Source: CBDDEC01 sp965226785
Lineage (GTDB): Bacteria; Chloroflexota; Dehalococcoidia; UBA2979
Assembly (NCBI GenBank): GCA_965226785.1
Contig: CBDDEC010000003.1
Location: forward strand, 124,001 to 188,000
DNA length: 64,000 bases
Reading direction: 5' to 3'
Below the pieces are notes generated by a model, which made no database searches, was not told the DNA's origin, and worked only from the letters and a program-made list of their open reading frames with translations. Positions 35,869-44,857 of the stretch are shown here, piece after piece. Made by a program: the position numbers and the translations under genes. How positions within the stretch are numbered: the stretch's first letter is position 1; every line of letters begins with the position of its first letter.

Positions 35869-37080
35869 CTAGTACGGCTCCCCGTGGCGCTGCCGCGCCG
35901 CGAGCATGATCAGCGAGACCGCCGCCAGCGCCACGGCGCCAGCAGCGCCGAGGATCAACAACGTCCGTAGACCGGTCGAGCCCTCGGCGGCCGTCGTGTC
36001 GTCGGGTGGGGGCGTCGCCTCCACGATGGGCGTCGCCTCGACGGGCGTCGGTTGCGGCGTGGGCGTCGCCTCGACGGGCGTCGGTTGCGGCGTGGGCGTG
36101 GCGGTGGGCTCGACGACGCCTGAGGAGCCGGGCAACGTCAGCTCAGGCGGGGGTGCGACGAAGAGCGGGGCGGGCGTCTCGGCGTAGCCCTCGTAGACCA
36201 GCGTGGAGAGCGCATGCACCGCCTCGTAGGCGGCGTCGATGTCCTCCTGGTGCTCGGTCAGCGCGACGAGGACGTAGTCGCCCGCGGGCGAGAAGACGAT
36301 GCCGGCGTCGTGCAGGTGTCGCTCGAGCAGGCCGGTCTTGTGCGCGATCGCGATACCGTCCTCCACGCCGATGGGGATCAGGTCGTTGATCTCCTGCTGC
36401 AGCAGCAGGTCGAGCATCGCCTGGCTCGCCTCGGGCGACACGATCGAGCCCGCATAGAGCGCGCTGAAGAACTGGCCCATATCGCGTGGCGAGGTGAAGA
36501 AGATCTGCCCGAGCGACGTCTGGTCGAGGCCGAGCCATGCCGGCGCCTGGGCCACGAAGCCGACGCCGAGGAGTTCGCGCAGCGCCTCGGCTGACGGATT
36601 GTCGGAGAACGTGATCATGCGCTCGATGGCCTCGATGCGGGGCAGTTCGAGCGGCTCCGTGAGTTGCAGCGAGAGCGGGTCGTCCAGGGAGTGTCGCGGC
36701 AGCAGCTCGATCGTCTCTTCGAAGTCGAAGCCGAGCTCCTCCTGCTGGCGGTGGGCCTCCGCGAGCACGACGAGCTTGTAGAGCGAGGCGCTGCGGAAGA
36801 TGCGGGTCGGTCGCACCTCGCAGGTGTCGCCGCTCTCGAGGTCGATCAGCGCGATGCCGAGGTCGACGCGGAGGCGTTCGTGCGCGTCCAGCGCCAGCTC
36901 GTCGATGCGCTGGCAGAGCGGCGCGGGGTCGTCCTCGGACGGCGGATCCTGGGCGTGCGCCGGCGGTCCCGACCATGGCGCGAGTGCGAGCGAGGCGACG
37001 AACATTGCGAGTGGGGCGAGCAGGACGAGCGACCGCCACGCTCCAGTGGAGCCCCGGCCGCTAACGGCCGAACGTGCCAC
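35869..37080 (-). CDS. Class-A beta-lactamase-like serine hydrolase, membrane-anchored at its C-terminus
   Basis: 403 residues. A signal peptide (cleavage near AHAQD, residue 44) is followed by a beta-lactamase/PBP-type domain with the full active-site set: SxxK at Ser99-Lys102 (SASLYK), SDN at 159-161 and KTG at 248-250. After residue 310 come a Thr-Pro-Gln linker with a repeated TPTPQPTPVEA unit and a final transmembrane helix (LLILGAAGAVALAAVSLIML) with a basic end. Class-A lactamases are normally free or lipidated, so the tail-anchored form is unusual. It could be a D,D-peptidase-like enzyme rather than a resistance enzyme. Confidence 0.82.
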   Translation of the reverse strand: MARSAVSGRGSTGAWRSLVLLAPLAMFVASLALAPWSGPPAHAQDPPSEDDPAPLCQRIDELALDAHERLRVDLGIALIDLESGDTCEVRPTRIFRSASLYKLVVLAEAHRQQEELGFDFEETIELLPRHSLDDPLSLQLTEPLELPRIEAIERMITFSDNPSAEALRELLGVGFVAQAPAWLGLDQTSLGQIFFTSPRDMGQFFSALYAGSIVSPEASQAMLDLLLQQEINDLIPIGVEDGIAIAHKTGLLERHLHDAGIVFSPAGDYVLVALTEHQEDIDAAYEAVHALSTLVYEGYAETPAPLFVAPPPELTLPGSSGVVEPTATPTPQPTPVEATPTPQPTPVEATPIVEATPPPDDTTAAEGSTGLRTLLILGAAGAVALAAVSLIMLAARQRHGEPY

Positions 37081-37414
37081 GAGTCCCCCCGCCGTTGCCT
37101 CTCTGGCTGGCGTGCCCGCCCCCGAGCATGCGCTGCCGGGAGGAATGGTTCAACGCGGAGCCGCTGAGGGCGGGCAGGGCGGATCCTGAGGCAGTTGACC
37201 ACCAACTCCGATGGGCCGATAGTGCGCTGTGCGCGCGGCCCGAAGTGGCTGTGCGTGTGCGGAATCCGCACAGCGGCGCGAGCCGACATTCAACCGACGG
37301 CAGTCCTCGGACGGCAGCCGGTAGGCGGACGACGACGACCCCTCGCGGGACCTCGTCCGGCCGACCTCACTTGGCGCCGTACTAGAACAGGGCTGACGAC
37401 TGATCGGAGCAGGT
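37081..37414. other. Divergent intergenic region, no gene seen
   Basis: 334 bases between divergent starts, so it should contain both promoters. TACTAGAAC at 37380-37388 could serve as a -10 for the rightward gene. No family-like reading frame is present. Confidence 0.5.
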
Positions 37415-38653
37415 ATGGACTGGGGCGACAGCCCGGACCAGCAGGACTTCCGCGAGGAGGTCCGCGAGTTCATTCAGACGAAACTACCCCCTCGCTACCG
37501 TCCGCAGGCATCGGGCACTGACGACAGCAACGATGCAGAGGTGCTGGTCGGCGGCTGGCAGGCCGACCGCAAGTCGGACGATCCGTCACGTGTGGCGACC
37601 GCCGTCGAGTGGTCGGACGCCCTGGCCGATCGCGGCTGGATCGCACCCGCCTGGCCCGCCGAGTACGGCGGCGCAGGGCTCTCCGTGATGAAGCAGTTCA
37701 TCTATAATCAGGAGATGGCCGCCGCCGAGGCGCCCGCGGTCGGGGGCATGGGCGTCTCCATGCTCGGCCCCACGCTGATCGTGCACGGCACGGAGGAGCA
37801 GAAAGAGGAGCACCTCTCGAAGATCCTCTCGGGCGACGTGGCCTGGGCGCAGGGGTACTCGGAGCCGGGCGCCGGCTCAGACCTCGCGTCGCTGCAGACG
37901 CGCGCGGTGCGCGACGGCGACGACTTCGTGATCAACGGGCAGAAGATCTGGACCTCCGGCGCACAGTTCGCCGACTGGCTGTTCGCCCTCGTGCGGACCG
38001 ACGCCGAGGCGCCGAAGCACCAGGGTATCTCGTTCCTGGTGATGGACCTGAAAACGCCCGGGCTGACCGTGCGTCCGATCGTCGACATGGGCTGGAACGA
38101 GCCCTTCAACGAGACGTTCTTCGAGGACGTGCGCGTCCCCGCGCGGAACATCGTGGACGAGGAGAACCGCGGCTGGTACGTGGGCATGACGCTGCTCGAT
38201 TTCGAGCGCTCCGGCATCTCCGGTGCGATCTCGTACCAGCGGACACTGGACCACCTGGTCGAGTTCGTGAACGACGAGTCGAACGCCCGTTTCCTGCGCG
38301 GCGACCTGGACACGACTCGCCTCGACGTGGCTGACTGCCGCATCGAGACCGAGGTGCTGTTCAACTTCGCGTTCCGCATCGTCTCCATTCAGAACGCCGG
38401 CCTCGTGCCCAACTACGAGGCTTCGGTGAACAAGCTCTTCGGGTCCGAGTTGCACCAGAAGCTGGCGCGCACGGGGACGAAGGCGTTCGGGCTCCACGCC
38501 AACATCTGGGATCGCAACAGCGAGCACGCGCCGATGCGCACGAGCTTCACGCGTGACTACATCGGCTCGGTCCCGCACACGATCTTCTCGGGTTCCTCCG
38601 AGATTCAGCGCAACGTGATCGCCACGCGCGGCCTGGGCTTGCCCCGCGGTTGA
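37415..38653 (+). CDS. Acyl-CoA dehydrogenase, probable larger subunit
   Basis: 412 residues with all three acyl-CoA dehydrogenase domains. The N-terminal helices (DFREEVREFIQTKLPP) lead to the FAD/substrate middle domain (WAQGYSEPGAGSDLASLQT, GQKIWTSGAQFADWLFALV) and the C-terminal helical domain, ending HTIFSGSSEIQRNVIATRGLGLPRG. It is followed 86 bases later by a second, smaller member. Adjacent pairs of this kind form alpha2beta2 enzymes in steroid and other bulky acyl-CoA degradation (established for actinobacterial FadE pairs); that assignment here is inference. GGAGCAGG lies just before the ATG. Confidence 0.87.
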   Translation: MDWGDSPDQQDFREEVREFIQTKLPPRYRPQASGTDDSNDAEVLVGGWQADRKSDDPSRVATAVEWSDALADRGWIAPAWPAEYGGAGLSVMKQFIYNQEMAAAEAPAVGGMGVSMLGPTLIVHGTEEQKEEHLSKILSGDVAWAQGYSEPGAGSDLASLQTRAVRDGDDFVINGQKIWTSGAQFADWLFALVRTDAEAPKHQGISFLVMDLKTPGLTVRPIVDMGWNEPFNETFFEDVRVPARNIVDEENRGWYVGMTLLDFERSGISGAISYQRTLDHLVEFVNDESNARFLRGDLDTTRLDVADCRIETEVLFNFAFRIVSIQNAGLVPNYEASVNKLFGSELHQKLARTGTKAFGLHANIWDRNSEHAPMRTSFTRDYIGSVPHTIFSGSSEIQRNVIATRGLGLPRG

Positions 38654-38739
38654 GCAATCGGAGCAACCGAAGAAGCATCTGAGAAGCAGCTAACCAACCT
38701 CGCGGAACGGCGGAACCGGCCGCAGAAGGAGAGAGTCAT

Positions 38740-39855
38740 ATGGACCTCGGACTGAACGAACAGCAGGAGCTGCTCAAGAACGCCGCGCGCTACTTCCTCG
38801 AGAACGAGTGCCCCGAGACGCTGGTGCGCGAGATGGAAGAGGACGAGTCCGGCTATTCGCCCGAGCTCTGGTCGAAGATGGCCGAGCAGGGCTGGCAGGG
38901 CCTGCTGGTTCCGGAGGAGCACGGCGGCGTCGGCTTTGACTTCCTGGACCTGTGCGTGCTCCTCGAGGAGTTCGGCCGAGCACTGGTGCCCGGTCCGTTC
39001 ATGTCGACCGTCCTCGGCGGCGCGCTGCCACTGATGGTGGCTGGCTCCGACGAGCAGAAGGCGGAGTTCCTCCCGAGCATCGCCACGGGCGAGCTCATCT
39101 TCTCGCTGGCGCTGACCGAGCCCTCCGCTCGTTTCGACGAGGAGGGCGTCCAGACCGAGGCTTCCGTCTCCGGCAACGACGTCACCCTGAACGGCACGAA
39201 ACTGTTCGTGCCGGACGCGAACGTCGCCGACTACCTCGTGGTGGCCGCGCGCTCCGACGCCGGCGTCACGCTGGCCATTGTCCCGACGGACCAGGACGGC
39301 GTCGAGGTGACGCAGCTGCAGACCATCGCGCGCGACAAGCAGTGCGAGGTCAAGCTGAACAACGCCAGCGGCCAGCTCCTGGGCGCCGAGGGCGCAGGTT
39401 GGGACCTGCTACAGCCGGTGATCCAGCACTACACCGTCGCCGAATGCGCCTACCTCGTAGGCCTCGCGCAGATGGACTTCGAGATTTCTGTGGACTACGC
39501 CAAGGAGCGCGTGCAGTTCGGTCGCCCGATCGGCTCGTTCCAGGCGATCCAGCACAAGTGCGCGGACATGGTGACGGACGTGGATGGCTCACGCTTCATC
39601 ATGTACAAGGCGGCCTGGTCGCTGGCCTCCGATCAGCCGACGGAAGACACGCAAATGGCCGTCAACATGGCCAAGGCGTGGTGCTCCGAGGCGACTCGGC
39701 GCGTGGTCGCACACGGCCAGCAGATCCACGGCGGCATCGGATTCACCAAGGACTACAAGGTCCAGCTCTACTTCCGCCGCCAGAAGCGTGCGGAACTGGC
39801 GTTCGGCGACTCCGACCACCACCGCGAGCTGGTGGCGCAGCAGCTGGGCATCTAA
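38740..39855 (+). CDS. Acyl-CoA dehydrogenase, probable smaller subunit
   Basis: 371 residues. Blocks include NEQQELLKNAARYFLENECP, EQGWQGLLVPEEHGGVGFDF, SLALTEPSARFDEEGVQ, GTKLFVPDANVADYLVVAA, YAKERVQFGRPIGSFQAIQH and VAHGQQIHGGIGFTKDY. The overall fold is complete, but several FAD contacts differ from the larger neighbour, as in the beta subunits of two-subunit enzymes. Start is supported by AAGGAGAG before the ATG. A strong terminator follows the stop. Confidence 0.87.
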   Translation: MDLGLNEQQELLKNAARYFLENECPETLVREMEEDESGYSPELWSKMAEQGWQGLLVPEEHGGVGFDFLDLCVLLEEFGRALVPGPFMSTVLGGALPLMVAGSDEQKAEFLPSIATGELIFSLALTEPSARFDEEGVQTEASVSGNDVTLNGTKLFVPDANVADYLVVAARSDAGVTLAIVPTDQDGVEVTQLQTIARDKQCEVKLNNASGQLLGAEGAGWDLLQPVIQHYTVAECAYLVGLAQMDFEISVDYAKERVQFGRPIGSFQAIQHKCADMVTDVDGSRFIMYKAAWSLASDQPTEDTQMAVNMAKAWCSEATRRVVAHGQQIHGGIGFTKDYKVQLYFRRQKRAELAFGDSDHHRELVAQQLGI

Positions 39856-39905
39856 CGCCCACACGTCGAGGTCGCGCGCGGCCTCGAACGTCAGGCGAAC
39901 AAACG

Positions 39906-39933
39906 CAACGCCGCTCCCTTCGGAGCGGCGTTG
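39906..39933 (+). terminator. Rho-independent terminator
   Basis: Perfect 12-bp stem CAACGCCGCTCC / GGAGCGGCGTTG with a CTTC tetraloop, followed by TTGTAG. It lies 50 bases after the acyl-CoA dehydrogenase pair. Confidence 0.85.
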
Positions 39934-40040
39934 TTGTAGCCGGCAGCTCGAGGCGCCGGAACCCGGCTCACTCTAGATCACAGACCGCTAACCACCCCCT
40001 CGTGGCGTCGAGGTAAGATCGATGTGTAGCGAGGAGCGAC

Positions 40041-40853
40041 ATGAACAACGTTAAGACGGCCGTGCTCATGGTCATGATCAGCGCGCTGCTGGTCGTGGTT
40101 GGTGGGATGATCTTCGGGATCGGCGGCGTCATCATCTTCACGGGCATCGCCCTGGCGATGAACATTGGGTCCTACTGGTTCTCGGCCGACATCGTGCTGA
40201 AGAGTTCGCACGCGGTCGAGATCGAGCGTCGCGATGACCCACACCTCTTCCAGATGATCGAGGAGGTGGCGAACCGCTCCGGCATGCCGATGCCGCGCGT
40301 CTACGTCATCAACTCGCCGCAGCCGAACGCCTTCGCCACCGGTCGCAATCCGAAGCACGCGGCCGTGGCTGTCACCACGGGCATCCGTCAATTGCTGACG
40401 GATCGGGAGCTGCGAGGCGTGCTCGCGCACGAGCTGGCGCACGTCGGCAACCGCGACATCTTGACCTCCTCGATCGTCGCGACCATGGCTTCGGCGATCT
40501 CGATGATCGGGTTCATCGGGCTGTTCTTTGGTGGGCGGCGCAACATGCTGGCCAGCCTGCTGGCAATCATCGTGGCACCACTCGTCGCGGGGATGATCCA
40601 GATGGGCATCTCCCGGGCGCGCGAGTACGAGGCCGACGCGGACGGCGCACGCATGTTGGGCGACCCGGAGGGGCTGGCCTCGGCGCTGGCCAAGCTGGAG
40701 GCGGGCGCGCGGCGCGTGCCGATGGCGGTGCCGGAGTCGACGGCGCACCTCTTCATCGTCAACCCGTTCGCGGGCATCAAGACGAACCGCCTCTTCGCCA
40801 CCCACCCGCCGATGGAGGACCGCATCCGCCGGCTGCGGGAGATGAACTTCTAG
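40041..40853 (+). CDS. htpX: HtpX-type membrane zinc metalloprotease (M48)
   Basis: 270 residues. Two N-terminal helices (TAVLMVMISALLVVVGGMIF and the next) are followed by the protease domain with HELAH at 130-134 and the third ligand Glu195 in SRAREYEADADG. A further hydrophobic pair lies between them. HtpX degrades misfolded membrane proteins with FtsH in membrane quality control. Length and motif spacing are normal. GAGGAGCGAC precedes the ATG at 40041. Confidence 0.93.
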   Translation: MNNVKTAVLMVMISALLVVVGGMIFGIGGVIIFTGIALAMNIGSYWFSADIVLKSSHAVEIERRDDPHLFQMIEEVANRSGMPMPRVYVINSPQPNAFATGRNPKHAAVAVTTGIRQLLTDRELRGVLAHELAHVGNRDILTSSIVATMASAISMIGFIGLFFGGRRNMLASLLAIIVAPLVAGMIQMGISRAREYEADADGARMLGDPEGLASALAKLEAGARRVPMAVPESTAHLFIVNPFAGIKTNRLFATHPPMEDRIRRLREMNF

Positions 40854-40907
40854 CCGCCCGCCAGACGCTGGTCGCCGTTAGCATCAGGGCTCCGGAAGGA
40901 GCCCTGC

Positions 40908-42442
40908 GTGATCCTCGCAACCGCCAACGATGCCTTCGAAGTCACGTGGGATGACCCTGCGGACGCCGGCGTTACCTGGATGTGGGACGAGATGCACTCG
41001 CCACGCCCGCTGACAGCGTTCGACCAGGACATGCGCGATGCTCTGTCGGAAGCCCGCGAAGGCCGGCTGATGGTGGTGCACGGCTACGGGTACTTCGCCG
41101 GACCGATGCCGCCCGTCCGCCTCCCCGCTCCCGACGACCGCACGTGGTCCGAGCTGTGGGAGCAGCTGTACGAGGCGCAGGCCGACGCGGGAGTGCGATC
41201 GATTCTCGAGCGGGATTACGCGAGCATGAGCGACCTCGCGATCGTGGATCTCTTTGACGAGCTCTTCGCGACCTCGGCTCGAGCGAACCAGTTCACGCAC
41301 TTCGAGGGGCGGCGCCCGGAGGACGAGCTGGCCGAGTTCGCGGAGCAGCACCTCGGTGTGGACGGTCTGCGCTTCGCCGGAACGATGATGCAGGGGATGG
41401 AGAACGACACTCGCGCGGCCGGAGCGGCGCTCGATGCGCTGGGCGAGATCGCGCGGACGCACCCCGCGGTCGCCGCGGCGATCCGCGACGATCGGTTCGA
41501 GGAGATCTCTGACCTCGACGGCGGTGACGTGTTCATGGACGCGTTCGACGCGCTGATCGACCGCTACGGCTGGCGAGCGGAGTCGTGGACCGACCTGCTG
41601 ACGCCGACCTGGGCCGAGGACCCCGCCGTGCCGCTGGCGCGGGTGGTGCGCTACCTCGACGAGCCGCAGCACACAGCGCAGGCGGCACACGTACGCTCCG
41701 CGGAGGTCCGCCAGCGGGCGATCGAGGATGCGCTCGCGAGGCTCACCGACGGGGAGCAGCGCGCGACGTTCGAAGCGCTCGTCGAGGAGGTGTCGTGGGT
41801 GACGCGGACCCGCGAGGGGCGCGCGCGGTTGCAGCTCATGCCAGCGGCGTTCTGCGCAAGCCGCTCAGCGAGCTGGGACGCCGCTGGGCGGCGCGCGAAC
41901 TGCTGGACGATGCGAACGACGCCGTGATGCTGCACGTCGACGAGCTGCGCCGGCTGGCACAAGGCGAACTGCCCGACGCTCGGGCGCTGGTCGCCGAACG
42001 GCGCTCGCTGTTGGCGCAGCAGGAGGCGATGCACCCACCCAGGATCCTCGGCGCGCCGCCCGATGCGGCGCAGGAGGCCGACCGCGAGCGTGCCTGGGGC
42101 ACGGCGGTCGCCGCGAGCGACGGGATGCTGGGCGGCACCGCGGCCAGCGGCGGCCAGGTGCGGGGTGTCGCGAGGGTGATCACCAGCCTCGCACAAGGCG
42201 ACCGTCTGGCGCCCGGCGAGATCCTGGTCTGCCGGTCAACCGCGCCGCCGTGGACGCCGCTGCTGGCGGTCGCGGGCGCTGTGGTGACGAACATCGGCGG
42301 GGTGCTATCGCACTCAGCGATCGTGGCGCGGGAGTACGCGATCCCGGCGGTCGTCGGCGCGGCCGACGCGACCGAGTTGATCCCGGATGGCGCGGAAGTG
42401 ACGGTCGACGGTGACGCTGGCCTGGTGACGATCCACGGGTAG
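40908..42442 (+). CDS. PEP-utilising-type protein with swivelling phosphohistidine domain, copy 1, one frameshift
   Basis: The N-terminal two thirds are helical (FEVTWDDPADAGVTWMWDEM … FFGPMPP-like GYGYFAGPMPPVR … HFEGRRPEDELAEFAEQHLG). The C-terminal domain is the PEP-utiliser swivelling domain, with the His of GGVLSHSAIVARE that carries phosphate in PpsA/PPDK-like enzymes. No ATP-grasp domain is present. At about 41850 the frame shifts: RLQLMPAAF continues as LRKPLSELGRRW in another frame, so one indel breaks the gene. Start is GTG at 40908 with AAGGAG upstream. A second copy lies at 61748-63349. The partner phosphodonor and substrate are unknown. Confidence 0.72.
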
Positions 42443-42450
42443 GCGACGCG

Positions 42451-42801
42451 CTACGCCGCTCGGCGAATGTCTTTGTCGTCCCTCGTGTCCTCGAACAGTG
42501 GCGTCACCTCGGCGGCGGCTGCGCCGCGCAAGAGCAGCCAGCGGAGGCTGAGCGCGATCGCAAGGAAGGCGAGTGCCGCGACCGCGGCCGAGCCGCCCGA
42601 GGGCAGACCGACGGCGTTCGCCGCCAGGCCGACCGGCGCTCCGATGAGCATGCCGGTGAACGCGCCGCCGAGGACGATCGAGAGCACGCGCCAGACACGC
42701 CCGGCAGCCGTCGTCCCAAAGACATCGGGCTGCGGGGTGTCGTCGGCCTCCGGAGAGGCTGCCCCCGTTGGGGCCTCGCGGTCGTTGTCGACCCTGTGCA
42801 T
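42451..42801 (-). CDS. Small two-span membrane protein
   Basis: 116 residues of unknown function. A polar N-terminus precedes two hydrophobic stretches (LSIVLGGAFTGMLIGAPVGL and AVAALAFLAIALSLRWLLL). The tail is charged. It converges with the PEP-utilising-type gene, whose stop lies nine bases away. Confidence 0.6.
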   Translation of the reverse strand: MHRVDNDREAPTGAASPEADDTPQPDVFGTTAAGRVWRVLSIVLGGAFTGMLIGAPVGLAANAVGLPSGGSAAVAALAFLAIALSLRWLLLRGAAAAEVTPLFEDTRDDKDIRRAA

Positions 42802-42823
42802 GGGAACAACCTAACCAGTACCA

Positions 42824-43504
42824 GTGCCGCCCGTGATCAGGGAGCACCCTAAGATCGTCGGCGGAGACGCTGCGCTCCGCAGTGCGCCCGAGCGAGGTTT
42901 GGCCAGTTTGGACGAAGCAGAGCTCAGACAGCGCATGGACCTCGAGGTTCCGGAGGGGCTGCGCGCGCATATCGCGCGGGTCGTAGAGCTGGCGGACCGC
43001 TACGCGCGCCGCTTCGACCTCGACGTCGCCCTGGTGCGGCTGATGGCTCAGGGACACGACCTGGTGCGGGCGGTTGCCGATGAGGAATTGCTGGCGCGCG
43101 CCGAGGTGCGGGCCGAACGCGGGGAGCTGACGATCACGGAACTCGATCGGGAACAGCCGGTGCTGCTGCATGGCCCGGTCGGTGCGCTGGAGCTGCGGGA
43201 TCGTTTCGGCCTCGACGACCCGCGCTTCCTCCGCGCGGTGTGGTGGCACACGCCGGGGCACCCCGAGTACGGCGACGAGGCGTGGGCGATGTTCGTGGCG
43301 GACAAGGTCGACCCGCGCAAGATCGAGCGCTGGCCGGCACTGGCCGAGGTGGCGGCGCTGGCTGAGCACGACCTACGCGAGGCGGCCGCGCACTACCTCG
43401 ACCTGCAGGCGGCGAAAGCCGCCGCGGAGGGCTGGACGTTGCAGCCGCAGGTCGAAATCACTCGCTCCATGCTGCCAGATCCTCGGGCACTGGGAGCGAT
43501 CTAG
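42824..43504 (+). CDS. HD-domain hydrolase, YqeK-like (diadenosine tetraphosphatase family)
   Basis: 226 residues. HD-superfamily metal ligands are visible: His in LRAHIARVVELA, the HD pair in LMAQGHDLVR, LLHGPVGALELRDRFG, WWHTPGHPEYG and the final Asp in FVADKVDPRKIERW. The spacing and the LHGPVGA and FVAD blocks match YqeK, a symmetrical Ap4A hydrolase in Firmicutes; the substrate here is inferred. The GTG at 42824 is the longest start; ATG at 42935, directly before the conserved domain, is an alternative. Confidence 0.75.
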   Translation: MPPVIREHPKIVGGDAALRSAPERGLASLDEAELRQRMDLEVPEGLRAHIARVVELADRYARRFDLDVALVRLMAQGHDLVRAVADEELLARAEVRAERGELTITELDREQPVLLHGPVGALELRDRFGLDDPRFLRAVWWHTPGHPEYGDEAWAMFVADKVDPRKIERWPALAEVAALAEHDLREAAAHYLDLQAAKAAAEGWTLQPQVEITRSMLPDPRALGAI

Positions 43505-43579
43505 CTCGATCCTGATCACTTCCTCCTAGCAATAGATCCCGATTCCGGCAAATCTCACATCTTCGGTGACGCTATCTCC

Positions 43580-43609
43580 TTGGCAGGATTAGAACATTAG
43601 TTCTACGCT
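43580..43609 (+). promoter_or_regulatory. SOS promoter: LexA box between -35 and -10, before the terminase-side phage genes
   Basis: -35 TTGGCA (43580-43585), an 18-base spacer containing GAACATTAGTTC (43592-43603), then -10 TACGCT (43604-43609). The box AGAACATTAGTTCT is nearly a perfect palindrome. It lies about 40 bases before the first phage-like gene. LexA bound here would occlude polymerase, so the promoter should fire on DNA damage. The arrangement is the same as that of the promoter at 55047-55076. Confidence 0.8.
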
Positions 43610-43644
43610 CCGCAGCCCTCGGACTGGGTGAGAAGGGAGCGGTG

Positions 43645-43923
43645 ATGGGGACGTGGCAAGGGGCGGGGACCCTCGGACATCTGGCGTTGGCGCTGAGCGG
43701 CGCGGTCAACGCCGTCTACTTCGGCGTGCGCTCGGTGACGCCGGGCGGGCCGACGCAGCTCGCGGCGGGCGTGCTGGCGTTGCTCTTTCTGGGCGTGGCG
43801 CTGCGCGGCGCGATACCGATCGTCGAGGGCATGGCGACGCTCGCGGCGCTCATCCACGCAGCGCCGCTGCTGGTCGGGACGCTGCTGGCCTCGCTGCTGC
43901 TGGCGCTGGGAGCCGGGCGATGA
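43645..43923 (+). CDS. Small hydrophobic protein, possible holin-like
   Basis: 92 residues with three to four hydrophobic segments (LGHLALALSGAVNAVYFGV, LAAGVLALLFLGVAL, AALIHAAPLLVGTLL). It is the first gene of a short unit headed by an SOS promoter and followed by a terminase fragment, so a phage holin or membrane helper is plausible, but there is no firm family match. The stop overlaps the next start (ATGA). Confidence 0.5.
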   Translation: MGTWQGAGTLGHLALALSGAVNAVYFGVRSVTPGGPTQLAAGVLALLFLGVALRGAIPIVEGMATLAALIHAAPLLVGTLLASLLLALGAGR

Positions 43924-44279
43924 CGGGCGATGCAAGAAGCTCCGCCCTCGGTGGGCCGCTACAGCGTGCGATCGACGCCGGTCGTTATGACCACGCGGCG
44001 CTGCGCCTGGCCGCTGGCCTGCTCGAGGCGATGGCGTCAGCGCCCGCGGCGCGCGAGCAGCTGCTCGCCCTGCTGACGCCGACCGCCCGGTCGTCCCGCC
44101 CGGGACAACGATGACGGCGGCCGTCCCCACAACGGCTCTCTCCTCAACAGGCCGAGGACCTCGGCGACGCCGCCAGCACGCTCGTCGAGGAGATTGCGAC
44201 CGCCGTCTTCGGGAGCGAACGGGGACCGGACGCGAGCGACGACGCGAGTCACAACCCGGGCGAAGCGGAGGTGCGGTGA
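43920..44279 (+). pseudogene. Phage-like small protein with an in-frame TGA
   Basis: The ATG overlaps the preceding stop. The frame reads 64 residues (DARSSALGGPLQRAIDAGRY … RSSRPGQR) to TGA at 44112-44114. The same frame then stays open, with strong GC at third positions (QAEDLGDAASTLVEEIATAV), to a TGA at 44277-44279 that overlaps the terminase ATG as TGATG. So the original gene probably coded for about 119 residues, with Trp or another residue at the internal TGA. An ATG at 44111 could instead start the terminase frame, but its 56-residue extension looks like out-of-frame sequence. Position suggests a terminase small-subunit-like role (inference). Confidence 0.5.
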
Positions 44280-44806
44280 TGGCTCCTCGACGCATCGACC
44301 CGGTCGTCGAAGCGCGGCTGGCGCACCTCGAGCGCGAACTGCGCGATGTGCGAGGGCGGACGGCTGGCGCTGCCATGACCGCAGCCACCTCACGAACTCG
44401 CCTCCCACGGCTCCGCCCGTACCAGGCCCGCGCGATGCGCGCGATCCTTCAGCGCATCGACGGCGCTTCCGACAGCGCACGCGGCTCGATCGTCGTCGAG
44501 GTGGCGCGCCAGGGCGGTAAGAACGAGCTCTCCGCACAGCTCGAGCTCCTGCTGCTGCTCGCCCGCTCCTCGCGCGGTGGCTCGCTGGTGAAGCGCGCGC
44601 CCACGCTCGTGCCACAGGCGCGGCTGTCGCGCGATCGGCTGCTGCAGCGAGCACGCGACGCCGGCCTCGACGCGGCTTTGCAGCGCAGCGGTGAGCACGT
44701 CCGCTGCGGCAGCGCGACGGTGCGGTTCCTCTCCGCCGAGCCCTCGGCGAACGTTCGACGCCGCGAGATCTCGGCGGGTGATCCGCGCGACTTCACCTTA
44801 ACGTGA
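44279..44806 (+). pseudogene. Phage terminase large subunit, N-terminal fragment
   Basis: 175 residues. After RLAHLERELRDV, the segment LRPYQARAMRAILQRI is the adenine/Q-like motif and VARQGGKNELSAQLE is the terminase Walker A. The ATPase continues through VRCGSATVRFLSAEPSANVRRRE, where Walker B should soon follow, but the frame leaves the family at about 44765 and ends at a TGA. No nuclease domain remains nearby. The gene is therefore a truncated remnant, cut off about 50 bases before an unrelated ABC exporter. Intact terminases of this class have about 450-550 residues. Confidence 0.75.
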
Positions 44807-44857
44807 GGGTGTTTTAAACTTCGTAATTCCGACGGCATCGCTCACGGAAGGGGCCGG

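Noticed and set aside
44749..44756. GAACGTTC inside the terminase fragment as another SOS box
   Set aside because: It lacks the 4-base spacer between half-sites and lies within coding sequence.
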